Assembly (NCBI GenBank): GCA_900618065.1
Contig: UYIL01000003.1
Location: forward strand, 1,550,001 to 1,614,000
Direction: 5' to 3'
Length of the DNA stretch: 64,000 nucleotides
From: Streptococcus thermophilus
Lineage (GTDB): Bacteria; Actinomycetota; Actinomycetes; Mycobacteriales; Mycobacteriaceae
Shown here: piece after piece, positions 27,413 through 34,954 of the stretch
How the letters are laid out: each line of letters begins with the position of its first letter
How positions within the stretch are numbered: position 1 is the first letter of the stretch
The notes under the pieces: generated by a model
What the model was told of the DNA's origin: nothing
Databases searched by the model: none
What the model saw: the letters and a program-made list of their open reading frames with translations, nothing else
Made by a program: the position numbers and the translations under genes

Positions 27413-28698
27413 ACGGGGCAAACGAGGTCACAGCTCGCCGGGTCCTAGCCCTCGCGTTGCCGGCGCTGGGCGTTCTGGCGGCCAATCCTCTGTACTTGCT
27501 GCTGGATACAGCGGTGATCGGCCGGCTCGGCGCGGTCGAGCTCGCGGCGTTGGCAGCCGGGGCGACGGTGCAGTCGACGGTGACCACGCAGCTGACCTTC
27601 TTGTCCTACGGCACAACGGCGCGAGCATCGCGCTTTTACGGCGCTGGAAAAAAGCGCGATGCGGTTGCGGAGGGTGTGCAAGCAACGTGGGTCGCGCTCG
27701 GGGTCGGTGTGCTGCTGGCAACCCTGGTGTGGATCTTTGCCCGCCCGATCGCACTCTTTCTCACCAACGACCCCGGCACTTCCGTCCAAGCAGTCAGCTG
27801 GATGCGCACAGCCGCATTCGCTATCCCCTTGACTCTCATCATCATGGCCGGCAACGGCTGGCTGCGCGGCATCCAAAACACGCGGCTGCCGTTCTACCTC
27901 ACGTTGTGTGGCCTCATTCCCGGGGCCATTGCGTTGCCCTTGCTGGTCCAGCGATACGGGTTGGTGGGGTCTGCATGGTCGAATGTCATTGGCATGGGCA
28001 TTACCGCGGCCGGCTTCCTTGCCGTCTTGATCAGGGAGCACGACGGCCCGTGGGCTCCGGACCTCAGCGTGATCAAACGTCAGCTTGTGCTCGGCCGCGA
28101 TCTGATCCTGCGCTCCCTTTCTTTCCAGGTGGCGTTCGTCTCAGCTGCTGCAGTCGCCGGACGTGTCGGCGTCGCGGCGTTGGCGGCTCATCAGATCATG
28201 TTGCAGCTGTGGAACTTCCTCACCCTCGTCCTCGACTCCTTGGCCATCGCGGCGCAGACCATGACCGGCTCGGCGTTGGGTACAGGCCGCGTCAAAGACG
28301 CCAAAGCGGTGGGGGAACAGGTGATCAGGCTCTCGGCAGGTTTCGCGGTCATTCTCGCTGCAGTCTTCGCGCTCGGAGGCCCCTTCATTCGGCGGGTGTT
28401 CACCACAGACGCGGCGGTGCTCGAGGCGATGGCGGTGCCGTGGTGGCTGCTTATCGCCATGATCGTCGGCGGTGGAGTCCTTTTCGCCCTAGACGGCGTG
28501 CTCTTAGGTGCCAGCGACGCGGCTTTCCTGCGCAACCTCACCCTTTCCTCGGTTCTGCTGGGGTTCCTCCCGGGAGTGCTTCTCGCGTACTGGGCCGGCA
28601 CTGGTCTCACCGGTATTTGGGCGGGATTGGCTGCGATGATCATCATCAGGCTCGTCGGGGATGTCTGGCGTTTCCACTCCATGCGGTGGGCTGGATAA
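27409..28698 (+). CDS. dinF: MATE family efflux transporter (DinF-like)
   Basis: Twelve-helix multidrug/toxin exporter driven by H+ or Na+. 429 aa, hydrophobic throughout, starting with ALALPALGVLAANPLYLLLD and containing the MATE blocks GNGWLRGIQNTRLPFY and SLAIAAQTMTGSALGTGR. GTG start overlapping the nrnA stop. Substrate unknown; clustering with translation genes is inherited synteny and not functional evidence. Confidence 0.9.
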   Translation: MNGANEVTARRVLALALPALGVLAANPLYLLLDTAVIGRLGAVELAALAAGATVQSTVTTQLTFLSYGTTARASRFYGAGKKRDAVAEGVQATWVALGVGVLLATLVWIFARPIALFLTNDPGTSVQAVSWMRTAAFAIPLTLIIMAGNGWLRGIQNTRLPFYLTLCGLIPGAIALPLLVQRYGLVGSAWSNVIGMGITAAGFLAVLIREHDGPWAPDLSVIKRQLVLGRDLILRSLSFQVAFVSAAAVAGRVGVAALAAHQIMLQLWNFLTLVLDSLAIAAQTMTGSALGTGRVKDAKAVGEQVIRLSAGFAVILAAVFALGGPFIRRVFTTDAAVLEAMAVPWWLLIAMIVGGGVLFALDGVLLGASDAAFLRNLTLSSVLLGFLPGVLLAYWAGTGLTGIWAGLAAMIIIRLVGDVWRFHSMRWAG

Positions 28699-28701
28699 AG
28701 T
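28696..28701 (+). promoter_or_regulatory. Candidate -10 of a leaderless phosphoesterase transcript
   Basis: TAAAGT, formed partly by the MATE stop codon, ends 8 bases before the ATG at 28710. No ribosome site is visible. Confidence 0.35.
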
Positions 28702-28709
28702 ACAAGACC

Positions 28710-29510
28710 ATGACCACCACGCTCTGGGCTGTATCGGACCTTCACCTTGCCGTGAAGGCCAACCGCCCGTGGCTGGATCAGATCCGACCGCAGGATCCGT
28801 CGGACTGGCTCATCGTCGCCGGTGATGTCGCCGAGCGGACCGAGCTGGTGGTCCGCATCATGGCCCAGCTCGCAGACCGCTTTGACACTGTCATCTGGGT
28901 CCCCGGCAACCACGAGCTGTTCTGCCGCGGCACGGACCACTTCAAAGGCCGCGACAAGTACAACGACCTGGTGACTAAGCTGCGCGCCCTCGGGGTGATC
29001 ACTCCGGAGGACCCGTACCCCGTGTTCGGCGGGGTCACCGTGGTGCCGCTGTTCACGCTCTACGACTATTCATTCCGCGTGCCGACGATGACCGTCGAGC
29101 AGGCCCTCGAATCCGCCCACCAGCGGCAGGTGGTGTTGACGGATGAGGTGGCGATTGCTCCGTTCGTCGATATCCGCGCCTGGTGCTGGGACCGGCTGGC
29201 GTATTCCACGCGCCGGCTGTCGCGGATCGAGGGTGAGACGATCCTGATCAACCACTGGCCGCTCGTCCAAGAACCGACAGACCACATGATGTTCCGTGAG
29301 ATCGCGCTGTGGTGCGGGACCCGCCACACGCGCGGGTGGGCGAAGCGCTACAACGCCCGCGCCGTCATCTACGGCCACCTACACATGCCCGGTGTGCAAA
29401 CGATCGACGGCGTTGACCACATCGAGGTCTCGCTCGGCTACCCCGAGGAGTGGAAGCGCCAGCGCGAGCGCCCGGCATGGCCGTTCCCGGTGATGGAGGT
29501 GGAGCAATGA
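28710..29510 (+). CDS. Calcineurin-like metallophosphoesterase
   Basis: 266-aa cytosolic enzyme with the dimetal phosphoesterase motifs in order: D-x-H in AVSDLHLA, GDVAE, GNHE in VWVPGNHELF, the later H in INHWPL, and GHLH in IYGHLHMPG. Substrate unknown; relatives act on nucleotides or phospho-intermediates. I use the ATG at 28710; an open frame from 27213 is a shadow of the MATE gene. The stop overlaps the PPTase start (ATGA), and this pair is conserved in corynebacteria and mycobacteria. Confidence 0.9.
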   Translation: MTTTLWAVSDLHLAVKANRPWLDQIRPQDPSDWLIVAGDVAERTELVVRIMAQLADRFDTVIWVPGNHELFCRGTDHFKGRDKYNDLVTKLRALGVITPEDPYPVFGGVTVVPLFTLYDYSFRVPTMTVEQALESAHQRQVVLTDEVAIAPFVDIRAWCWDRLAYSTRRLSRIEGETILINHWPLVQEPTDHMMFREIALWCGTRHTRGWAKRYNARAVIYGHLHMPGVQTIDGVDHIEVSLGYPEEWKRQRERPAWPFPVMEVEQ

Positions 29511-30190
29511 TCGACAAAGAACTCTTCCCCTCCCAGGCACGCGTGGTGTACATGCGTATCGACGATTCCGCCGACACCGACCTGACCAACTACAACGACC
29601 TTCACCCGGAGGAGCGGGTCGTGGTGTCTCGCGCCGTCGATATGCGCAAGGGCGAGTTCGGCGATGCCCGCTGGTGTGCCCACCGCGCGCTGCAGGAACT
29701 CGGGCTCGAATCGGCCGGCTCCATCCTGAAGGGGGAAAAGGGGATGCCGCTGTGGCCGGAGGGTTACACCGGCTCGCTCACCCACACCGAAGGGCTGCGC
29801 GTTGCGGTGGCGGCCCCGACGAGTGCGCTGCGCTCTGTCGGCATCGACGCCGAACCCGCCGAACCGCTTCCAGAGGGGGTGCTCGACCAGATCGCCCGCT
29901 CCACCGAGCGCCACTGGGTGGACCAGCAGAAAGCCGCCGGAAACGTGTGGGCCGACCGGCTGCTGTTCTGCGCGAAGGAAGCCACCTATAAGGCGTGGTT
30001 CCCCATGACACGGCGCTGGCTCGGCTTCGAGGACGCAGAAATTGAGATCCGGCCCGACGGCACCTTCATCTCCTATTTGCTCGTGCGGCCGACTCCGGTG
30101 CCGTACATCCGCGGCCGGTGGGTCGTGCGCGGCGGCTACGTCTACGCGTCGACGTACGTGCCGGCGCACAAGCGCCTTACCCCAGCATGA
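29507..30190 (+). CDS. pptT: 4'-phosphopantetheinyl transferase (EntD/PptT type)
   Basis: Transfers phosphopantetheine from CoA to carrier proteins, which corynebacteria need for Pks13-type mycolate synthesis and FAS-I. Family motifs: GSLTHTEG, SVGIDAEPAEPLP with the Mg-binding D and E, and FCAKEATYKAWFP (the W/F-xxKEAxxK signature). 227 aa. ATG 29507 overlaps the phosphoesterase stop; a longer frame from 29450 is not supported. It is the last conserved gene before the accessory island. Confidence 0.92.
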   Translation: MIDKELFPSQARVVYMRIDDSADTDLTNYNDLHPEERVVVSRAVDMRKGEFGDARWCAHRALQELGLESAGSILKGEKGMPLWPEGYTGSLTHTEGLRVAVAAPTSALRSVGIDAEPAEPLPEGVLDQIARSTERHWVDQQKAAGNVWADRLLFCAKEATYKAWFPMTRRWLGFEDAEIEIRPDGTFISYLLVRPTPVPYIRGRWVVRGGYVYASTYVPAHKRLTPA

Positions 30191-30285
30191 ACTGGTAATT
30201 CAAACCCTGGATGCCCGCAATTACCCTCGATGATGTTTCTTTTTCCTAAGGCTCCCACCTCGTCCTCGCGTCCAGGTGAGCCTGC

Positions 30286-30447
30286 ACCACTACTACCGCC
30301 ACGCGTTTTCGTATCCGTAACGAGATCTACGAGAGTGTGAGAGCGTGGATCGAAGGATTCTCCAACCACAAGCGGATCCATTCATTGATCGGCTATCTAA
30401 GCCCGATCGACTACGAACTCCACGAAGCCATGGGAATGGCCGCGTGA
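30286..30447 (+). pseudogene. IS3-type transposase C-terminal remnant
   Basis: In frame from 30310 the sequence reads RIRNEIYESVRAWIEGFS followed by NHKRIHSLIGYLSPIDYE and a stop at 30447, the standard end of an IS3-family OrfB integrase (NHKRxHSxLGYxSPxxY). Just upstream the expected YYRHAF appears in another frame, so a single-base change in the T-run at 30306-30309 breaks the gene. Only the last ~55 codons are left; the catalytic D-D-E core is missing. After the stop, ACTGTCAACAACTT may be the remains of the element end. Confidence 0.75.
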
Positions 30448-30494
30448 GCTCCAAAAACACACTGTCAACAACTTGCAGGCAAGCCCAGCATGTA

Positions 30495-30850
30495 AGTGAC
30501 GATAATCCGCGTGTGGAGTCGTCGTTTGCCACGCTGAAAATGACCAGTTATACTAGCAGGTTTTTGAGTCAATCGAGCATGCTACCCAGTGGGTGGCCGA
30601 GTGGCTGGAGTTTTAAAACAAGCGTCGCCATCACCCAGGCCTGGCGAACTTCACCCCACAGCCCGTCTTGGATGGGACGCGGGCAGTTCGTAACAAGTAC
30701 AAACAAGCACACTTTGAACGCAACCCTACCCGGTACCGTCATCGGTGTCCTGTCGTTGCGATCCCGGATGCAAAGGTGTATTTCGATACGGTCAACAGCC
30801 CCGGTGATATCAGCAATCAAACAAGTTTGGACATGGTAGCTACCCGCTGA
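30495..30850 (+). pseudogene. Second decayed IS3-type transposase 3' end
   Basis: SDDNPRVESSFATLKMTSY (from 30495) is the catalytic-Glu region of a DDE transposase. One missing T in the run at 30561-30565 shifts the frame; after it the next frame reads ESIEHATQWVAEWLEF, then a TAA at 30614-30616 where FYNKRRHHPGL is expected, and continues NKRRHHPGLANFTPQPVLDG and on to the TGA at 30850. The gene therefore has a 5' truncation, a frameshift and a nonsense codon. The sequence differs from the remnant at 30286, so two elements inserted here. Confidence 0.78.
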
Positions 30851-31027
30851 AACGGGATTCGACCACCCCCGCCTACCTCCACGCTTTACACAAGTATATA
30901 CAATCCAAACGCTTAATCTAGTAAAATTACACTCACTAGCCTCTCACAACAGGTCGGACACAAAGAAACATGTCGGGAAGGTAGTGAGAGAAGCAGTTAG
31001 TCAACCACAGCCTTCTAAGGAGACGTC

Positions 31028-31630
31028 ATGCGGAAGTCACGAACCTCAATACTTGCGACACTGACAGCCACGTTATCAATCGTTACAGCAATACCCGCCA
31101 ATGCCGAATCAGAAGCCCCAAACCCACCCATATCTTGGCGTTTAATTGATGAGTCCGCTTTCCCGGAAGGTCTCCCTGAAGGATTTGAGCCCATGAAAGT
31201 ACCTGACGGGTTAGTATCTGAGTCAATCTCCGAGAATGCAACTAATTCAGTAAACCTTGAGCGAGCGTTTATCTGTAGTCCTCATGCTCACGCTGAGAAC
31301 CCACACACTTCTGGTAGTGATGTATCTGCACACGGTTTCTGGAAGAAAAATAACTGTAGCAACTCCCGCGCTAAAGTCCGCGTTGAACTGGCCGCATTCT
31401 GGGGAAATCGAAGAACAGGCGTGGGCTCTTGGGTAACCATCACTTCAAACACTCGAGAAATCCGGTCCGGTGGCGGGCGCGGACAGAGGGTTACAGGACG
31501 TGCATATTGCCATAAATCTGCTCATCCTGTGAGCTGGCGGAATCTAGTCGATGTAGATGTTATTGGCGAACGAGACTGGCCTGGAAGGCAAGAGAATATT
31601 AAGACACTCCACTGCAAACCAGGAGGTTAA
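31028..31630 (+). CDS. Secreted four-cysteine protein of unknown function
   Basis: 200 aa. TAAGGAG lies just before the ATG. A signal peptide ends at A24-N25-A26. The mature protein starts with an acidic, proline-rich stretch and then a domain with four cysteines (ICSPHAH, NNCSN, AYCHK, LHCKPGG) and a SDVSAHGFW segment; the spacing suits two disulfides. It loosely recalls small actinobacterial secreted proteins with a PH-S-H-G pattern before a cysteine, but I do not recognise the family. The gene is AT-richer than its surroundings, lies in an island with transposase wrecks, and is followed after 9 bases by a 633-codon gene. A secreted toxin or bacteriocin-like role is only a guess. Confidence 0.8.
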   Translation: MRKSRTSILATLTATLSIVTAIPANAESEAPNPPISWRLIDESAFPEGLPEGFEPMKVPDGLVSESISENATNSVNLERAFICSPHAHAENPHTSGSDVSAHGFWKKNNCSNSRAKVRVELAAFWGNRRTGVGSWVTITSNTREIRSGGGRGQRVTGRAYCHKSAHPVSWRNLVDVDVIGERDWPGRQENIKTLHCKPGG

Positions 31631-31639
31631 ACAGGCGAA

Positions 31640-33541
31640 ATGACCATGTCCATTGACTATGTGCGCTGGATTGGAATTGCAGCGTGGACCAGTGGTTTAG
31701 CAATCCCACGAAACTGCCAGGCGTTGGCTGTTCTTCCGGGGGATTCTCCCGGAAGAATCTTGATCCAGAGCGCTGGGGGACGCGCCACAACATTCGAGGA
31801 CATTGAGCGTGAGTACACACATATCCAGTGGTTGCAAGCCGGAACTCCTAGTGATGAATCTGTGCTGGATTATGTGTACCACCAGCAGCTCTGTTTAACG
31901 CATTATGAGCTCATCGACCATGACTTCGCCATCCTGGATGTCAGCGATGTCGCGTGCGAGAGCAAAAACTGCTCCTTCAGGCAGTCGTCTGCTGCTGATC
32001 GCCGCCCCGACTACAGTCCCAAGGCAGCATTAGCTGCAGCTCAGCGTCTCAGCAACTCCGTAATAGGATCGGCTCTTTCAGAACATATTCCTGCCTGGAA
32101 TATGGCCGAGTCATTAGGGCTGCTAGCTCTTGCTGTTCGTGAATACTTCACGGGCGCGGTGGTACGGGAACTTACTCGGAAGTATGTAAAGGATCTTCGT
32201 TCGGATTCTCTAAACACCCAGGAAGTTCTCGGTTGTGGCCGCCTCGCCTATAGCGTGGCGTTTAAAGTTAATGGTGACTCTGCAAGCACCGCTCCGGTGA
32301 TCACCCTGCACGTTCGGGAAGATGATCCTCTTTTCACAGAATCTGTGTTGAGGCACATCGTTGACCGGGCAGGGGCCTTCGCTAGCGCATGTGGAAGTGG
32401 CGTTCATTGTGGGTCGGTATTCCACAACATCATTTTCCACCAGGCGTTCCCTAGCACCGTCCATGAACCGGATGCTGAAGAAACGCCAATCATTCTGTAC
32501 CGGATCCCGCTCAGCACTGATCTTCTCCCTGTCCAACCCTTAACGCAGGTGTTGGGTGAGGACGCCGCCCGCACAGCCGATGACGCACTGAGAGAACCTC
32601 CCCAACGGACTTCGCTAAGCATTCGTCGGCTCCCAGATAGCGGCATCATCCGGGTACGCAGCTTCATCCCAGGAACAAGCATCGTCGATCGTGCAATTCA
32701 CCGCGGCGGCTATCTCGCATCCTCGGAACTTGTTTCTAAGTTACAACAGGAAAAGGCGATGGCTGATCCTGATTGTCTCGCCGCAGCTGTAACACCGGCG
32801 CTGATCTGGGAATCTCTCAGCACTTGGGGCCTCGCGTCCGGCAGTACCTCAAGTTCAATGTGTTCCGTGCTTAGCGTGCGTGCCAATAGCATCTCCGCTA
32901 TGGAAGGTTCCATTCATCAACCACTGTTGACAGTTGAGGTCGATGCGCAGGAACCACTCGGCACTGTGGCACATGACGTGTGTGATGTTCTAGGTGACCT
33001 GGGCATCGATTCCTTTACGGACTGCCCGATTGAGTTAGTGTGGTTCGATCCGCCGAAAGAGGCCGGCGTCAGCACTTCCTCTCCCAACGCTGCACCCCCA
33101 CAGGCCACGTCGTTGGAACTCCCCGTCCTATGGCCCCGCGCGTTAGGGGCACGATCAATAGCTGCCTCAAATCAGGCACTCGCGCTCGCCGCCGTTCGCC
33201 GAGCTCTGCGCCACTGTTGCACTAAAGGCCTGTCATGGATCGGGGTCAATCATGCTAGAAAAACCTCTGCCAGTGGGAGGCATCTGATTAGGGTGGCTGT
33301 CGCGTTCGAGTCTGAATACGCAGACAGAGTGGCCGTCAGTCAGGAATTGTCGCTCGCAGTGAATGCGGTTTTTGCCGAAAACTCTATCGGTCCACATGTC
33401 ACGTGCGAGGTTATCGATGCTAACCAAATAACCGACGTTTCAGCGTGGGTCACGGCGGCTGGGTACCATCCCGTTACTGGTTTCCTGCCTGCATATATTC
33501 AGCTTGAACACCTCAACACCGGCTATGCACAAAATTCTTGA
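31640..33541 (+). CDS. Unrecognised 633-residue protein partnered with the secreted protein
   Basis: I do not recognise this protein. It has no signal peptide or clear membrane helix, so it is probably cytoplasmic. It is rich in cysteine (14, including SACGSGVHCGS and RHCC). Several stretches look like strand-helix-strand units with similar spacing: around APVITLHVREDDP, PLLTVEVDAQEPLGTVAHD and HLIRVAVAFESEYADRV, each followed by a helix of about 20 residues; this could mean repeated ferredoxin-like folds but is only visual. Start ATG 31640 (or the ATG two codons later); AGGAGG lies upstream but rather far. It is almost certainly co-transcribed with the secreted four-Cys gene. Roles in maturation, immunity or export of that partner are possible but untested. 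Confidence 0.75.
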   Translation: MTMSIDYVRWIGIAAWTSGLAIPRNCQALAVLPGDSPGRILIQSAGGRATTFEDIEREYTHIQWLQAGTPSDESVLDYVYHQQLCLTHYELIDHDFAILDVSDVACESKNCSFRQSSAADRRPDYSPKAALAAAQRLSNSVIGSALSEHIPAWNMAESLGLLALAVREYFTGAVVRELTRKYVKDLRSDSLNTQEVLGCGRLAYSVAFKVNGDSASTAPVITLHVREDDPLFTESVLRHIVDRAGAFASACGSGVHCGSVFHNIIFHQAFPSTVHEPDAEETPIILYRIPLSTDLLPVQPLTQVLGEDAARTADDALREPPQRTSLSIRRLPDSGIIRVRSFIPGTSIVDRAIHRGGYLASSELVSKLQQEKAMADPDCLAAAVTPALIWESLSTWGLASGSTSSSMCSVLSVRANSISAMEGSIHQPLLTVEVDAQEPLGTVAHDVCDVLGDLGIDSFTDCPIELVWFDPPKEAGVSTSSPNAAPPQATSLELPVLWPRALGARSIAASNQALALAAVRRALRHCCTKGLSWIGVNHARKTSASGRHLIRVAVAFESEYADRVAVSQELSLAVNAVFAENSIGPHVTCEVIDANQITDVSAWVTAAGYHPVTGFLPAYIQLEHLNTGYAQNS

Positions 33542-33601
33542 TCGCTATCACCCGAGGTTAGATACCCATGCTGGGGTGGTCTGAGAAATAGGGTCAGTAG
33601 G

Positions 33602-33781
33602 CTTAAGCGGCTGCATGCTGTTCTTTCTTTCAATTCTCCAGGCCGCGCCGAGGGATTTGGCTTCCCCAAGGACATCGCCCGACCAGAACAAGTCGATGTA
33701 GCCGCCACCGCCGGTGGAAACGCGCGCGGCATCGCGCTCGAACAGATCAACACGTTCAGAAATGATGCCGAAGCAGCGTAG
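33602..33781 (+). pseudogene. 3' remnant of an unidentified coding sequence
   Basis: One frame stays open to a TAG at 33779-33781 and reads like real protein (EGFGFPKDIARPEQVDVA, then GNARGIALEQINTFRND) with high GC at third positions, but it has no start codon or ribosome site. I take it as the last 50-60 codons of a gene whose 5' part was lost when the island formed. Family not recognised. Confidence 0.35.
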
Positions 33782-33796
33782 AAGGTCAGACCAGAA

Positions 33797-33930
33797 CTAT
33801 TGCGCGTGCGACTTGTCCGTATGCTTCTTGTTTGTCACCTTCCATTTATCAATCCGCGGCCGCCAGTAAGCGCCAAAGCTGTGGATGTGGGTGCGGATGA
33901 AACCACGATCACGTGGCGCAACAGGGTCTG
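33797..33930 (-). pseudogene. Possible 3' remnant of a minus-strand gene
   Basis: On the minus strand a frame ending in TAG at 33799-33797 reads NPDPVAPRDRGFIRTHIHSF then GAYWRPRIDKWKVTNKKHTD. It has no start codon and begins next to the hairpin at 33934-33982. The tail resembles the basic C-terminal end of an actinobacterial protein, but I cannot name it. It may be a relic, or chance. Confidence 0.3.
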
Positions 33931-33933
33931 GAT

Positions 33934-33982
33934 TAACTGAACATGGCCTGTGGGTATAGTGCCCACAAGCCATGTTCAGTTA
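33934..33982. repeat. Long near-perfect hairpin at the right edge of the island
   Basis: Arm TAACTGAACATGGC (33934-33947) pairs exactly with GCCATGTTCAGTTA (33969-33982); inside it GTGGG pairs with CCCAC around a 7-base loop. It lies 32 bases after the truB stop on truB's strand. There is no clear T-run, so it could be a weak terminator for truB, a mobile-element end, or a recombination site. The rest of 33542-34014 holds only the two gene remnants. Confidence 0.7.
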
Positions 33983-34014
33983 AGAACGAACCAGTGAGGG
34001 TGAGCGGGCGCGGG

Positions 34015-34923
34015 CTAGAGGGTTGAAGGGCGGGCGACGAAGACCGTCGATAAGCGTGAGCCTTTCTCCTTAACAAGCGCGACAGCGCGCCCGTCCGGGC
34101 CCACTGCTGCGTGAACCCCTTTCAGCCCGCGGGGTTTAAGCCACTTGCCCATGGCCAGCGCGGCGTACTCCTCGGAGGTCACGTCGAGCACGGGCCAGCC
34201 CGTGATAAGCGCCTCATCAATTGTCAGGGACAACGCCGGGGTGTCTGCCAGCTCGTCGAGGGTGCGGGCGTGCGTGAGATGGAAGGGACCAGAAGAGTGG
34301 CGTCGTAAAGCAGTCAGGTGGCCGCCCACCCCTAAAGCCTCGCCCATGTCGCGGGCGAGCGAGCGCACGTAGGAGCCGGAGGAGCAGTGCACGCGCGCAT
34401 CGACGTCGATGAAGGGACCCGCGCGGCGGATCGCGGACACATCGAAGCTGAAGACCGTGACTGGGCGCGCCGGGATCTCCACCTCTTTGCCCTCGCGCGC
34501 GAGCTCGTGGGCGCGCTTGCCGTCGATCTTGATCGCGGACACCTTCGAGGGCACTTGCATGATCTCCCCGGTGAGCGCGGCAACCTGCGCCATGATCTGC
34601 TCATCGGCGAGCGCGGACGCGTCCGTCTCCGCGAGGAGATCGCCCTCCGCGTCGTCCGTGCTCGTGGACGCGCCGAGGCGGATGGTAGTGGCGTAGACCT
34701 TGTCGTCCGCGACGAGGTGCGCGAGCAGCTTCGTGCCGCGCTCAATGCCCGCGACCAGCACGCCCGTGGCCATGGGGTCCAGCGTGCCCGCGTGTCCCAC
34801 CTTGCGCGTGCCAAAGATCCTGCGCAGCCGGGCGACCACGTCGTGGCTGGTCATCCCTGCGGGCTTGTCCACGACGACAATTCCGGAGCTGGCGAGGGGA
34901 TCTGCGTTCTGGCCGACATTCAT
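34015..34923 (-). CDS. truB: tRNA pseudouridine(55) synthase
   Basis: Makes the universal pseudouridine 55 in the tRNA T-loop. Motifs: GIVVVDKPAGMTSHDVV, the catalytic-Asp block GHAGTLDPMATGVL, KVYATTIRLG and SGSYVRSLARDMG. 302 aa with the actinobacterial C-terminal domain. I start at ATG 34923 (MNVGQNADPLASSG); the frame runs on to 35196 only antisense to ribF. TAGTGT lies 7 bases upstream on this strand. Divergent from ribF. Confidence 0.95.
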   Translation of the reverse strand: MNVGQNADPLASSGIVVVDKPAGMTSHDVVARLRRIFGTRKVGHAGTLDPMATGVLVAGIERGTKLLAHLVADDKVYATTIRLGASTSTDDAEGDLLAETDASALADEQIMAQVAALTGEIMQVPSKVSAIKIDGKRAHELAREGKEVEIPARPVTVFSFDVSAIRRAGPFIDVDARVHCSSGSYVRSLARDMGEALGVGGHLTALRRHSSGPFHLTHARTLDELADTPALSLTIDEALITGWPVLDVTSEEYAALAMGKWLKPRGLKGVHAAVGPDGRAVALVKEKGSRLSTVFVARPSTL

Positions 34924-34930
34924 GATTCCA

Positions 34931-34947
34931 ACACTATGCACTACTCT
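34931..34947. promoter_or_regulatory. Divergent leaderless -10 pair for truB and ribF
   Basis: Minus-strand TAGTGT (34936-34931) is 7 bases from the truB ATG; plus-strand TACTCT (34942-34947) is 7 bases from the ribF GTG. The gap is 31 bases with no ribosome sites. Confidence 0.5.
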
Positions 34948-34954
34948 GGCCCGA

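Noticed and set aside
27213..28709. Open frame fused in front of the phosphoesterase
   Set aside because: It is a shadow of nrnA and the MATE gene in another frame and shows no sensible protein sequence.
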